Of a stretch of DNA of 64,000 nucleotides, positions 8,751-17,802 are shown one piece after another; within the stretch, counting starts at the first letter, position 1; each line of letters begins with the position of its first letter. The stretch spans positions 97,054 through 161,053 of the forward strand of contig NZ_QAJM01000016.1 in NCBI RefSeq assembly GCF_003852405.1. The letters run 5' to 3'. The notes under the pieces were generated by a model that was not told the origin of the DNA, did not search any database, and saw nothing but the letters and a program-made list of their open reading frames with translations. A program made the position numbers and the translations under genes. This stretch comes from Pseudomonas sp. KBW05. GTDB taxonomy: Bacteria > Pseudomonadota > Gammaproteobacteria > Pseudomonadales > Pseudomonadaceae.

Positions 8751-8867
8751 TGTGGGAGCTGGCTTTTGTGGCGAGGGAGCTTGCTCCCGCTGGGCTGCGT
8801 AGCGGCCCCAAAATCTTGGGAGCGCTTCGCACTCCAGCGTGAGCAAGCTCCCTCGCCACAGCAAGCC
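8751..8867. repeat. REP-type inverted repeat, second family
   Basis: Starts TGTGGGAGCTGGC and continues with GTGGCGAGGGAGCTTGCTCC, then a GCTGGGCTGCGTAGCGGCCC linker, and returns as GAGCAAGCTCCCTCGCCACA. This arm differs from the common GCGGGCTTGCTCGC arm; the same variant is found inside the repeat at 47723. It lies between the convergent aminotransferase and gcvH genes. Confidence 0.85.
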
Positions 8868-8883
8868 ACACAGTGCGTACTAC

Positions 8884-9267
8884 TTACTCGCCGATGGCAG
8901 CCTTGTAGCCAGCAGCATCCAGCAGTTTGTCCAGGTCAGCCGGGTTGCTTGGCTTGAGCTTGAAGATCCAGGCGCCATACGGGTCAGAGTTCAACAACTC
9001 AGGCTCACCGCTCAGGGCCTCGTTCACCGCAATCACTTCGCCAGCAATTGGCGAGTAGATATCCGAAGCGGCTTTCACCGACTCAACCACACCCGCCTGA
9101 TCAGCTGCGGCAAACACGTTGCCCACTTCGGTCAACTCGACAAACACCACATCACCCAGCGCTTCCTGGGCATGGTCGGAGATACCAACGGTCACGGTGC
9201 CGTCAGCTTCCAGTCGGGCCCATTCGTGACTTTCGGCAAAACGCAGGTCGGCAGGGATATCGCTCAT
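8884..9267 (-). CDS. gcvH: Glycine cleavage system H protein
   Basis: 127 residues. Lipoyl-carrier protein that shuttles the methylamine group between the P, T and L proteins of the glycine cleavage system. The lipoylated Lys is K65 in [15 protein letters not shown]. The start at 9267 ([10 protein letters not shown]) has GAGGAC upstream and matches usual H-protein length; the upstream ATG at 9282 would add five residues. Lies 53 bases downstream of gcvT, forming a gcvT-gcvH unit. No gcvP follows: the next gene is on the opposite strand. Confidence 0.95.
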   Translation of the reverse strand: MSDIPADLRFAESHEWARLEADGTVTVGISDHAQEALGDVVFVELTEVGNVFAAADQAGVVESVKAASDIYSPIAGEVIAVNEALSGEPELLNSDPYGAWIFKLKPSNPADLDKLLDAAGYKAAIGE

Positions 9268-9320
9268 AGTCTGTGTCCTCAAGAAGTAATGTCAGCGGCC
9301 TTCGGCCTGCCGGAAATAGG

Positions 9321-10403
9321 TTAGATCAAGGTTTTGCCATGGCGCACGAAGGTCGGCTTGACCACTCGAACCGGATACCACTTGCCGCGGATTTCCACTT
9401 CGGCCCGATCGGCCGTCGCCGTCGGTACACGCGCCAAGGCAATGGATTTGCTCAACGTAGGAGAGAAACTACCACTGGTGATCTCTCCTTCGCCAACATT
9501 GGCGATACGAACCACCTGGTGAGCGCGTAAAACCCCGCGTTCTTCCAGCACCAGCCCGATCAATTTGAACTGCACACCGGCCGCCAATTCGGCTTCCAGC
9601 GCGGCGCGGCCGATGAAATTGCGCCCGGCAGGCTCCCAGGCAATGCTCCAGGCCATGTTGGCGGCGAGCGGGGAAATCTCCTGGTGGATGTCCTGGCCGT
9701 ACAGGTTCATGCCGGCTTCAAGGCGCAGGGTATCGCGGGCACCGAGGCCGATGGGGGAAATGCCGGCGCCCACCAGGTCGTTGAAAAAACCCGGGGCCTG
9801 ATCGGCAGGCAACACAATCTCCAGGCCGTCTTCGCCGGTATAACCGGTGCGGGCGATAAACCAATCGCCATCGGCCAGGCCTTCGAAGGGCTTGAGCTGG
9901 TGAATCAGGGCGCTGCGGGACTGGGTGACCAGCTCGGCGATCTTCTGCCGGGCGTGGGGGCCCTGGATGGCGAGCATGGCCAACTCGGACCGCTCATTGA
10001 GCTGCACCTGGAAGCCGCCCAATTGCGCCTGCATCCAGGCCATGTCCTGGTCGCGAGTGGCGGCGTTGACCACCAGCCGGTAGCCGGCGTCGGTACGGTA
10101 GACGATCATGTCGTCCACCACGCCGCCCTTGTCGTTGAGCATGGCGCTGTACAACGCACGGCCGCAGCCATGCAGACGCTCGACATCATTGGCCAGCAGG
10201 TGCTGGAGCCATTCCTTGGCCTGGGGGCCGGTGACATCGATTACGGTCATATGAGATACATCGAACACCCCGCAGTCGCGTCGCACCTGATGGTGTTCTT
10301 CAACTTGCGAGCCGTAATGCAGAGGCATATCCCAACCGCCAAAATCGACCATTTTCGCGCCGAGGGCGAGATGCAGGTCATACAGAGGCGTACGCTGTCC
10401 CAT
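9321..10403 (-). CDS. gcvT: Glycine cleavage system T protein (aminomethyltransferase)
   Basis: 360 residues. Transfers the one-carbon unit from H-protein-bound aminomethyl to tetrahydrofolate and releases ammonia. Shows family marks: KMVDFGGWDMPLHYG near the start, GVFDVSHM, MLNDKGGVVDDMIVYR with the catalytic Asp, RTGYTGEDGLEI and a C-terminal barrel with SGSFSPTLSKSIALARVP. Strong GGAGAAA ribosome binding site just upstream of 10403. First gene of the gcvT-gcvH pair. I saw no glycine riboswitch in the 156-base leader. Confidence 0.95.
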   Translation of the reverse strand: MGQRTPLYDLHLALGAKMVDFGGWDMPLHYGSQVEEHHQVRRDCGVFDVSHMTVIDVTGPQAKEWLQHLLANDVERLHGCGRALYSAMLNDKGGVVDDMIVYRTDAGYRLVVNAATRDQDMAWMQAQLGGFQVQLNERSELAMLAIQGPHARQKIAELVTQSRSALIHQLKPFEGLADGDWFIARTGYTGEDGLEIVLPADQAPGFFNDLVGAGISPIGLGARDTLRLEAGMNLYGQDIHQEISPLAANMAWSIAWEPAGRNFIGRAALEAELAAGVQFKLIGLVLEERGVLRAHQVVRIANVGEGEITSGSFSPTLSKSIALARVPTATADRAEVEIRGKWYPVRVVKPTFVRHGKTLI

Positions 10404-10559
10404 GGGTTTCTCCTTCCGGGCTTGGCGAAGGTGCGCAGCGTTGACATACGCGCTGAATGCCTTGAGTTACAAGGCCTGTAGCCACATATAGCAACCCAGC
10501 CAGTAAGGCGGAGCGCACCGAATGCCGCGCATTGTAGCCGCAAGCCGTGGGCCTGGCAC

Positions 10560-12176
10560 CTAAGCGATTTGTCGAGCAGAGCGCCGAATCAAGCCGATCA
10601 CCGGCAACAGGCCGACCAACACCAGCGTCAGCGCCGGCAATGACGCCCGCGCCCACTCGCCTTCGCTGGTCATTTCAAAGATCCGAACCGCCAGGGTGTC
10701 CCAGCCAAACGGGCGCATCAGCAAGGTCGCGGGCATTTCCTTGAGCACGTCGACGAACACCAGCAACGCCGCGCTCAGCGTCCCCGGCAGCAATAACGGC
10801 AGATACACTTTGCAAAACAGTCGCGGCCCACTCACCCCCAGGCTGCGGGCAGCTTCCGGCAACGACGGGCGGATGCGCGCCAGGCTGTTTTCCAGCGGCC
10901 CATAGGCCACCGCCAAAAAGCGCACCAGATACGCCAGCACCAGCGCCGACAGGCTGCCCAGCAGCAATGGCTTGCCCGCACCACCCAACCAGCCGGACAG
11001 CGGCACCACCAGTTCGCGGTCCAGGTAGCTGAACGCCAACATGATCGACACCGCCAGCACCGAACCTGGCAAGGCGTACCCGACGTTGGCCAGACTGATG
11101 CCGGAGCGGATCGCCCGGGTCGGCGCCAGGCGGTTGGCGAACGCCAGCACCAGCGCCACGCTGACCGTGATCAATGCGGCGATGCCGCCCAGGTAAAGGG
11201 TATGGACGATCAGGCCCGAATAGCGCTCATCCAGGTCGAAACGACCGCGCTGCCAGAACCACGCGACCAGCTGCAGCATCGGGATGACAAACGCGCAGGC
11301 AAACACCAACCCACACCAACTGCTGGCCGCTGCGGCCTTGAACCCGCGCAGGTGGTACAGCGCCTTGCCCCGTGGCCGCTCGTTACTGGGCCGGCTGGCG
11401 CCCCTGGCACGGCGCTCGCCGTACAGCACCAGCATCACCACCAGCAGCAACAGGCTGGCCAACTGCGCCGCACTCGACAGGCTGAAAAAGCCGTACCAGG
11501 TTTTATAAATGGCGGTGGTGAAGGTGTCGAAGTTAAACACCGAGACCGCGCCGAAATCCGCCAGGGTCTCCATCAGCGCCAACGCCACACCCGCCCCGAT
11601 TGCCGGCCGCGCCATGGGCAGAGCGACGCGCCAGAACGCTTGCCAAGGCGACTGCCCCAACACCCGCGCGGCCTCCATCAGCCCTTTGCCCTGGGCGAGA
11701 AACGCGGTGCGCGCCAGCAGGTAGACGTAGGGATAGAACACCAGCACCAGGACGACGATCACGCCGCTGGTGGACCGCACACGCGGCAGGCGCAGGCCGC
11801 TGCCGAACCAGTCGCGCAAGAGGGTTTGCACCGGGCCGGCGAAGTCCAGCAGGCCGACAAACACAAAGGCCAGCACATAAGCCGGAATCGCGAAGGGCAG
11901 CATCAGTGCCCAATCCAGCCAGCGCCGTCCGGGGAATTCGCAGAGGCTGGTGAGCCAGGCCAGGCTGACGCCAAGCAAGGTCACGCCGACGCCGACGCCG
12001 AGCACCAGGGTCAGGGTGTTGCCCAACAGGCGCGGCATCTGGGTTTCCCAGAGGTGGGACCAGATCTGCGCATCGATGCTTTGCCAGGACAGCAACAGCA
12101 CGCTCAGCGGCAGCAGCACCAGGGCGGCGACGGTGAAGACCGGCAGGTACCAGCGGCGTTGGGCGGGGTGGGCCAA
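10560..12176 (-). CDS. Iron-type ABC transporter permease, two-module (FbpB/SfuB-like)
   Basis: 538 residues and about 12 membrane helices in two homologous halves, each with an EAA-type cytoplasmic loop (EAARVLGQSPWQAFWRVALPMARPAIGAG and EAARSLGVSGPRLFCKVYLPLLLPG). This fused layout is typical of ferric-iron and thiamine permeases. The binding protein gene lies 166 bases upstream on the same strand, with a REP element between. No ATPase gene is adjacent, so the ATP-hydrolysing subunit must come from elsewhere. Confidence 0.9.
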   Translation of the reverse strand: MAHPAQRRWYLPVFTVAALVLLPLSVLLLSWQSIDAQIWSHLWETQMPRLLGNTLTLVLGVGVGVTLLGVSLAWLTSLCEFPGRRWLDWALMLPFAIPAYVLAFVFVGLLDFAGPVQTLLRDWFGSGLRLPRVRSTSGVIVVLVLVFYPYVYLLARTAFLAQGKGLMEAARVLGQSPWQAFWRVALPMARPAIGAGVALALMETLADFGAVSVFNFDTFTTAIYKTWYGFFSLSSAAQLASLLLLVVMLVLYGERRARGASRPSNERPRGKALYHLRGFKAAAASSWCGLVFACAFVIPMLQLVAWFWQRGRFDLDERYSGLIVHTLYLGGIAALITVSVALVLAFANRLAPTRAIRSGISLANVGYALPGSVLAVSIMLAFSYLDRELVVPLSGWLGGAGKPLLLGSLSALVLAYLVRFLAVAYGPLENSLARIRPSLPEAARSLGVSGPRLFCKVYLPLLLPGTLSAALLVFVDVLKEMPATLLMRPFGWDTLAVRIFEMTSEGEWARASLPALTLVLVGLLPVIGLIRRSARQIA

Positions 12177-12222
12177 AGTCAGTTCTCAGTGGATGAATAT
12201 CTGGGCGTCACCACACTCCAAA

Positions 12223-12312
12223 TGTGGGAGCGGGCTTGCTCGCGAAGGCGTCGTGTCAGTCGATACATGTGTGACTGATACGCCGCCTTCGCGAGCAAGC
12301 CCGCTCCCACAT
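12223..12312. repeat. REP inverted-repeat pair
   Basis: GTGGGAGCGGGCTTGCTCGC at the left and its reverse complement at the right, with about 45 bases between. It lies inside the binding protein-permease operon, where it could reduce downstream expression or shield the upstream mRNA. Confidence 0.9.
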
Positions 12313-12342
12313 TTTAGGGCTGCGGTGCCCGGCAGAGTGTAC

Positions 12343-13347
12343 TTAGTTCCAGCCAGCGCGATCCATCAGGCGGATCGCCTCGGCCTGGCGCTTGCCTGCC
12401 ACTTCCACCGGCAAGGTGTCCGCCACGAACTTGCCCCAGCTCGCCACTTCCGCCGACGGCGGTACCGCAGGGTTGGCCGGGAATTCCTGGTTCACGTCGG
12501 CAAAGATCTTCTGCGCCTCAGGCGTGGTCATCCACTCCACCAGCGCCTTGGCGGCTTCCGGGTGCGGTGCGTGTTTGGTCAGGCCGATGCCCGACAGGTT
12601 CACATGCACGCCACGGTCGCCCTGGTTTGGCCAGAACAGCTTCACTGCCAGCTTCGGGTTCTGCTTGTGCAGGCGCCCGTAGTAGTAAGTGTTGACGATA
12701 CCCACGTCGCATTGCCCGGCGTTGATCGCTTCGAGCACCGCGATGTCATCGGAGAACACGTCGGTGGACAGGTTGTTGACCCAACCCTTGACGATTTCTT
12801 CGGTCTTGGCCGCGCCATGGGTTTCGATCAGGGTGGCGGTCAGCGACTGGTTGTAGACCTTCTTCGCCGTGCGCAGGCACAGGCGACCTTCCCACTGTTT
12901 GTCGGCCAGGGCTTCGTAGGTGGTCAGGTCATCCGGTTTCACCCGGTCGGTGGAATAGGCGATGGTCCGCGCGCGCAGGCTCAGGCCAGTCCAGGCATGG
13001 TTGGAGGAGCGGTATTGCAGGGGAATGTTCTTGTCGATCACCGGCGAGGTGAACGGTTGCAGGATGCCCATTTGCTCGGCCTGCCAGAGGTTGCCGGCAT
13101 CGACGGTGAGCAGCAGGTCGGCGGTGGCGTTTTCGCCCTCGGCCTTGATGCGCTGCATCAGCGGGGCTTCCTTGTCGGTGATGAACTTCACCTGCACGCC
13201 GGTCTTTTTGGTGTAGGCGTCGAATACCGGCTTGATCAGTTCGTCGATGCGCGAGGAGTAGACCACCACTTCGTCGGCTGCCTGCACGGTGGTGCTGCCG
13301 ATCAGGGTGAGTGCCAGGGCAGTCAGGAGGCGCTTGGGTGCCAACAT
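12343..13347 (-). CDS. Periplasmic iron(III)-binding protein of an ABC transporter (FbpA-like)
   Basis: 334 residues with a signal peptide ([23 protein letters not shown]). The type I periplasmic binding fold includes [26 protein letters not shown], the FbpA-like opening, and YYYGRLHK, which carries the adjacent tyrosines that ligate iron in ferric-binding proteins. Captures ferric iron for the permease downstream. A Fur-like site lies 30-48 bases upstream of the start, consistent with iron control. Confidence 0.9.
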   Translation of the reverse strand: MLAPKRLLTALALTLIGSTTVQAADEVVVYSSRIDELIKPVFDAYTKKTGVQVKFITDKEAPLMQRIKAEGENATADLLLTVDAGNLWQAEQMGILQPFTSPVIDKNIPLQYRSSNHAWTGLSLRARTIAYSTDRVKPDDLTTYEALADKQWEGRLCLRTAKKVYNQSLTATLIETHGAAKTEEIVKGWVNNLSTDVFSDDIAVLEAINAGQCDVGIVNTYYYGRLHKQNPKLAVKLFWPNQGDRGVHVNLSGIGLTKHAPHPEAAKALVEWMTTPEAQKIFADVNQEFPANPAVPPSAEVASWGKFVADTLPVEVAGKRQAEAIRLMDRAGWN

Positions 13348-13376
13348 GGGTGCGGTCTCTCATTTGCAAAAAGAGG

Positions 13377-13395
13377 GCAAATGATAAGGACTCAC
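13377..13395 (-). promoter_or_regulatory. Candidate Fur box upstream of the iron-binding protein gene
   Basis: Read on the plus strand, this 19-base stretch matches the classical Fur consensus at 12 of 19 positions, including the full AATGATAA half. It sits in a wider symmetrical region: CATTTGC at 13361, GCAAATG at 13377 and CATTTGC at 13395. A TATCAT possible -10 box overlaps it on the minus strand. Position and gene function fit; the match is moderate. Confidence 0.4.
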
Positions 13396-13463
13396 ATTTG
13401 CTGGTGCTTGATGGAGGCGTTACCAGATGTTGCATGACAGTGTGTGCGGCGACTGATTTCCCT

Positions 13464-13552
13464 TGTGGGAGCGGGCTTGCTCGCGAAAGCGGTTCATCAG
13501 AAACCTATTCAGTGACTGACACTCCGCTTTCGCGGGCAAGCCCGCTCCCACA
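13464..13552. repeat. REP inverted-repeat pair
   Basis: TGTGGGAGCGGGCTTGCTCGC arm facing GCGGGCAAGCCCGCTCCCACA; the right arm has one base change (GCGGG for GCGAG). Located between ubiI and the iron-binding protein gene. Confidence 0.9.
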
Positions 13553-13570
13553 GGGGACTGTATTTCAAGG

Positions 13571-14794
13571 TCAGGGTTTGGCCAGGTCTGGGAGGTCGCC
13601 GGTCAGGCCGAGAGCTTGGCGTACAAACACGGCCTTGGCTTCGGGCATCTGGTCGACCATCTTGAGGCCGGCATTGCGCAACCAGCGCAGCGGCAGTTGG
13701 TCGGCCTGGAACAAGCGCTCAAAACCCTCCATCGCGGCCATCAACGCCAGGTTGTGCGGCATGCGCCGGCGCTCATAGCGGCTCAGCACTTTGGCATCCG
13801 CCAGGCGCTCGCCGCGTTCGGTGGCTGACAACAGCACTTCGGCCAGTGTCGCCGCGTCGAGGAAGCCCAGGTTCACGCCCTGCCCCGCCAACGGGTGGAT
13901 CACGTGGGCCGCGTCGCCGATCAACGCCAGGCCTTCGGCCACGTAGCGTTTGGCGTGGCGCTGGCGCAAGGGCACGCAGACGCGCGGGTCGGCGCTGATC
14001 ACCGTGCCCAGGCGACCTTCAAAGGCACGCTCCAGTTCGCGGCAGAAGCTTTCATCATCCAATGCCATCAGGCGTTCGGATTCAGCCGGTGTGGTCGACC
14101 AGACGATCGAACACCAGTCCTCCTGCCCGTCGCGTACCAACGGCAAGAACGCCAGTGGGCCTGTGTCGGTAAAGCGCTGCCAGGCCGTGCGCTGGTGCGG
14201 TTGGCTGCTGCGTACGCTGGTGACGATGGCGTTGTGCAGGTAGTCCCATTCGCGGGTCGCGGTGCCGGTGAGGCGGCGCACGGCGGAGTTGGCGCCGTCG
14301 GCCGCCACCACCAGCGGCGCGCGCAAGGTGCGGCCATCGGCCAGGGTCAGCAGCCAGTCATCGCCGGAGCGGCGCATCTGTTCCAGGCGCGCATTGGCCA
14401 AAAGGCCGAGGTCGCAGTCGTGCAAACGCTCGAGCAAGGCATCCTGGACCACGCGGTTTTCGACGATATGCCCGAGCACTTCGGCATGCACGCTGGCCGC
14501 CGAAAAATGGATCTGCCCAGTGCCGCTGCCGTCCCACACTTGCATCTCGCCGTAAGGGCTGGCGCGGCGCTCGACAATGCCATCCCACACGCCAAGGCGT
14601 TCGAGGATGCGCTGGCTGGCCGCCGACAACGCGCTCACGCGGGGTTCAAAGGCCGCGTCACGGTCGAAGGGTTTGACACTCAGCGGGCTGCCGTCCAGCA
14701 GCAGCACTTGCAGGCCACTGCCCTGCAACGCCAGCGCCAGGGCGCTTCCGACCATTCCGGCCCCGACAATCAGCACATCTGCGCGCATGTCCAT
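13571..14794 (-). CDS. ubiI: UbiI/VisC-like FAD-dependent ubiquinone hydroxylase
   Basis: 407 residues. Class A flavin monooxygenase of the UbiH/UbiF/UbiI group, which adds hydroxyl groups to the aromatic ring during ubiquinone synthesis. FAD-binding GxGxxG motif in VLIVGAGMVGSALALAL, the middle ADGANSAVRR motif, and the C-terminal ALIGDAAHVIHPLAGQGVNLGFLDAATL motif. Last gene of the pepP-ubiH-thioesterase-ubiI cluster, starting three bases after the thioesterase gene. Assignment to UbiI rather than UbiF comes from its position next to ubiH and is less certain than the family. Confidence 0.85.
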   Translation of the reverse strand: MDMRADVLIVGAGMVGSALALALQGSGLQVLLLDGSPLSVKPFDRDAAFEPRVSALSAASQRILERLGVWDGIVERRASPYGEMQVWDGSGTGQIHFSAASVHAEVLGHIVENRVVQDALLERLHDCDLGLLANARLEQMRRSGDDWLLTLADGRTLRAPLVVAADGANSAVRRLTGTATREWDYLHNAIVTSVRSSQPHQRTAWQRFTDTGPLAFLPLVRDGQEDWCSIVWSTTPAESERLMALDDESFCRELERAFEGRLGTVISADPRVCVPLRQRHAKRYVAEGLALIGDAAHVIHPLAGQGVNLGFLDAATLAEVLLSATERGERLADAKVLSRYERRRMPHNLALMAAMEGFERLFQADQLPLRWLRNAGLKMVDQMPEAKAVFVRQALGLTGDLPDLAKP

Positions 14795-14797
14795 GGT

Positions 14798-15283
14798 TTA
14801 AGCCTGTCTCGCTGGCGGCTTGCGCCGCACGTAAAGGGTTTTATCGACGCGCGCCACCAGGGTGCCGGCGCCGTCATAGATCTGCACCTTGAGGTGGGGC
14901 AAGTACTTCTCGCCCCCTTCGGTCTGCCGGCGGATCTCGTCCAGCAAGGCGTCGTCGATGGAAAACTCGGCAAACACCGGGCCTTTGCCCGGCGAGATAA
15001 AGTCGATGCTCGCGGCCTTGTCCCAGACGATGTAGTCGCGGCCCAGGTTCTCCATGAGCATCAACATGTAGAACGGATCGACCATCGAATACAGGCTGCC
15101 GCCGAACTGCGTGCCGACGTAGTTGCGGTTGTACCAGCCCAGGCCCATGCGCACTTTGACGTGACGAAAATCGGCGCTCATCTGCTGCACGCTGACGCCC
15201 GCACCCAGGTAGGGCGGGTACAGGGTCATGATCCAACGCAACAGGCGCGCCTTGCCCAGGCGCTCGATCAACCACTTACGCAT
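14798..15283 (-). CDS. DUF4442-type hotdog-fold protein, putative thioesterase
   Basis: 161 residues from MRKWLIERL at 15283; its start overlaps the ubiH stop by 8 bases, which decides the start. Contains YNRNYVGTQFGGSLYSMVDPFYMLMLMENLG, a hotdog-fold helix with the pattern seen in DUF4442 and YiiD-C-terminal proteins, and a final strand DGAGTLVARVDKTLYVRRK. Likely acts on an acyl-thioester or holds a lipid-like substrate. Its consistent place between two ubiquinone hydroxylases suggests a link to quinone or lipid metabolism, but no reaction is established here. Confidence 0.75.
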   Translation of the reverse strand: MRKWLIERLGKARLLRWIMTLYPPYLGAGVSVQQMSADFRHVKVRMGLGWYNRNYVGTQFGGSLYSMVDPFYMLMLMENLGRDYIVWDKAASIDFISPGKGPVFAEFSIDDALLDEIRRQTEGGEKYLPHLKVQIYDGAGTLVARVDKTLYVRRKPPARQA

Positions 15284-16463
15284 CGGGACGCGTGCCCAGG
15301 CCCATGGCCTGACGGGCGAACCAGCGTTTGGCCGGCGGCAACAGGTCGAGGCCCAGCAGGCCCATATTGCGGCCCAGGGCAACCAGCGGCTGGGCGCTGC
15401 CAAACAGGCGCGTGACCTGGTCGGAGAAGCCCACGGTCAACTTCTGATCCAGGCGCTGGCGTTCGCGATAGCCCTGCAAGGTCGCCAGGTCACCCGGCAC
15501 TTGCGGCCCGGCCAGCAAGGCTTCGGCCAGGGCAACGGCATCGCGCAGGGACAGGTTGAAGCCCTGCCCGGCAATCGGGTGCAGGCTGTGGGCGGCATTG
15601 CCGAGGATCGCCAGATGGGAGCGCACTTGTTCTTCGGCTTCCACCAGGGTCAACGGATACAGGTGACGCGCGCCGACTTGTTTCAGCGTGCCCAGGCGGT
15701 AGCCAAACACGCCCTGCAATTCGCTGAGGAAACTGCGCTCATCGAGATTGGCCAAGCGCTGGGCGTCCATGCCGATGCGCGTCCATACCAGCGCGCAACG
15801 GTTGTCCGGCAGCGGCAACAGGGCCATCGGGCCGTCATCGGTGAAGCGCTCGAAGGCTTCGCCGTTGTGGGCTTCGCTGGGGGTGATGTTGGCGATCAGC
15901 GCGCTCTGGTTGTAGGGGCGGGTCTTCACGCCGATCCCCAGTTGCTCGCGCAGGCCGGAGCGGCCGCCGTCGGCCAGCACGGCGAGGTCGCATTCCAGCA
16001 CGGTTTCATCGTTGAGGGTCAGGCGATAGCCGTCGGGCAGCGGTTCCATGCGCGTGACTTCGGCCGGGCAACGCCAGCTGACCACGTCTTTATCCAGGCC
16101 TTGCCACAGGCATTGGCCGAGCCAGGCGTTTTCGACCACGTAGCCGAGGGCCGGCACGCCTTCTTCCATGGCGGACAGGCGCGCCGTGGAGAAACGCCCC
16201 CGGTCCGACACATGGATCTGCTTGATCGGCTCGGCGCGGCGGGAAATCTCCTGCCAGAGGCCCAGGCGTTGATAGATCTGCTTGGCGCCGTAGGACAGCG
16301 CCGACGAACGCGCATCGTAGCTCGGCTGGTAGCTGTCGCCCGGGGCGAACGGCTCGATCATCAGGATCTTCCAGCCACGGGCCTTGGCCCCGGCCTGCAA
16401 GGCCAGCGCGAGGCTGGCGCCCACCAGGCCGCCGCCGATAATCGCCAGGTTGACCCGGCTCAT
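15276..16463 (-). CDS. ubiH: 2-octaprenyl-6-methoxyphenol hydroxylase (UbiH)
   Basis: 395 residues. FAD monooxygenase of ubiquinone synthesis. FAD motif LAIIGGGLVGASLALAL, then DARSSALSYGAKQIYQRLGLW, the VLADGGRSGLREQLGI middle motif, and ILGNAAHSLHPIAGQGFNLSLRDAVALAEAL near residue 285. Note GNAAH in place of the usual GDAAH, a common UbiH variant. Overlaps the pepP stop codon by 4 bases (ATGA), so the genes are translationally coupled. Confidence 0.93.
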   Translation of the reverse strand: MSRVNLAIIGGGLVGASLALALQAGAKARGWKILMIEPFAPGDSYQPSYDARSSALSYGAKQIYQRLGLWQEISRRAEPIKQIHVSDRGRFSTARLSAMEEGVPALGYVVENAWLGQCLWQGLDKDVVSWRCPAEVTRMEPLPDGYRLTLNDETVLECDLAVLADGGRSGLREQLGIGVKTRPYNQSALIANITPSEAHNGEAFERFTDDGPMALLPLPDNRCALVWTRIGMDAQRLANLDERSFLSELQGVFGYRLGTLKQVGARHLYPLTLVEAEEQVRSHLAILGNAAHSLHPIAGQGFNLSLRDAVALAEALLAGPQVPGDLATLQGYRERQRLDQKLTVGFSDQVTRLFGSAQPLVALGRNMGLLGLDLLPPAKRWFARQAMGLGTRPDA

Positions 16464-17782
16464 CGGGCAGCCGCCATCAGCGCTTCGATGTCGGCGACGG
16501 TCTTGGGCACGCCGCCGGTCAGGATTTCACAGCCTTGCTTGGTCACTACCACGTCGTCCTCGATGCGTACGCCAATGCCACGCCATTTCTTTGCCACGTT
16601 CGGGTTGTCCGGCGCGATGTAGATCCCCGGTTCCACGGTCAAGGCCATGCCGACTTCCAGCACCCGCCATTCACCGCCCACTTTGTACTCGCCCACGTCA
16701 TGCACATCCATACCCAGCCAGTGGCCGGCGCGGTGCATATAGAAGGCTTTATAGGCTTCGCTGGCGATCAGGTCGCCGACGTCGCCCTGCAACAACCCCA
16801 GCTTGACCAGCCCGGCGGTGATGACACGCACCGTGGCCTCGTGGGCCTGGTTCCAATGTTTGTTGGGGGCGATCTCGGCAAAGGCGGCTTCCTGGGAGGC
16901 CAGCACAATCTCGTAGATCGCCTTTTGCTCGGGCGAAAACCTGCCGTTGACCGGCCAGGTGCGGGTGATATCGCTGGCGTAGCAGTCGATCTCGCAACCG
17001 GCGTCGATCAGCACCAGGTCGCCGTCCTTGAGCAGCGCGTCATTCTGCTGGTAATGCAGGATGCAGCTGTTGCGCCCGGCGGCGACGATGGAGCCATAGG
17101 CCGGCATTTTCGCGCCGCCCTTGCGGAATTCGTAGTCCAGCTCGGCTTCCAGGCTGTATTCGTGCAACCCCGCGCGACTGGCCTGCATCGCCCGTACATG
17201 GGCGGCGCAGGAGATGCGTGCGGCCTCGCGCATCACCTTCACTTCTGCCGCCGATTTATACAGGCGCATGTCGTGGAGCAGATGATCCAGGGCAACAAAT
17301 TCGTTCGGCGGCTGGGCGCCGAGGTGCGCTTTAGAGCGGATCACGTTGATCCACTCCATCAGGTGCCGGTCGAATTCGGCATTGCTGCCCATGGCCGAAT
17401 ACACCCGGTCGCGGCCTTCGATCAGGCCGGGCAGGATGTCGTCGATGTCGGTGATGGGAAACGCGTCGTCGGCGCCAAAGTCACGGATCGCGCCTTCGGT
17501 GCCGGCGCGCAGGCCGTCCCACAGTTCGCGTTCGGCGTTGCGTTCGCGGCAGAACAGCACGTACTCGCCATGCAGGCGACCGGGCATCAGCACGATCACC
17601 GCTTCGGGCTCGGGGAAACCGCTCAGGTACTGGAAGTCGCTGTCCTGGCGGTAGACGTGCTCGACATCGCGGTTGCGAATGGCCACGGCGGCGGCCGGCA
17701 GGATCGCGATGCTGTTGGGTTCCATCTGCGCCATGAGCGCCTTGCGGCGCCGAGTGTATTCCGCTCTGGGGATATGAATCAT
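16460..17782 (-). CDS. pepP: Xaa-Pro aminopeptidase P
   Basis: 440 residues, the size of E. coli PepP. Cytoplasmic dimetal peptidase that removes an N-terminal residue preceding proline. N-terminal creatinase-like domain (IPRAEYTRRRKALMAQM onwards), then the pita-bread domain with metal ligands in LVLIDAGCEIDCYASDITRTWPV (two Asp), HRAGHWLGMDVHDVG (His), TVEPGIYI (Glu) and GIGVRIEDDVVVT (Glu). First gene of the cluster with ubiH, as in many gamma-proteobacteria; starts 20 bases after the UPF0149 gene. Confidence 0.95.
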   Translation of the reverse strand: MIHIPRAEYTRRRKALMAQMEPNSIAILPAAAVAIRNRDVEHVYRQDSDFQYLSGFPEPEAVIVLMPGRLHGEYVLFCRERNAERELWDGLRAGTEGAIRDFGADDAFPITDIDDILPGLIEGRDRVYSAMGSNAEFDRHLMEWINVIRSKAHLGAQPPNEFVALDHLLHDMRLYKSAAEVKVMREAARISCAAHVRAMQASRAGLHEYSLEAELDYEFRKGGAKMPAYGSIVAAGRNSCILHYQQNDALLKDGDLVLIDAGCEIDCYASDITRTWPVNGRFSPEQKAIYEIVLASQEAAFAEIAPNKHWNQAHEATVRVITAGLVKLGLLQGDVGDLIASEAYKAFYMHRAGHWLGMDVHDVGEYKVGGEWRVLEVGMALTVEPGIYIAPDNPNVAKKWRGIGVRIEDDVVVTKQGCEILTGGVPKTVADIEALMAAAR

Positions 17783-17802
17783 GGGCAGATGGGCGTCCTT
17801 TC

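Noticed and set aside
10404-10559. Possible glycine riboswitch in front of gcvT
   Set aside because: I found no tandem aptamer core in the 156-base leader on the minus strand. The region seems to be a simple promoter leader.
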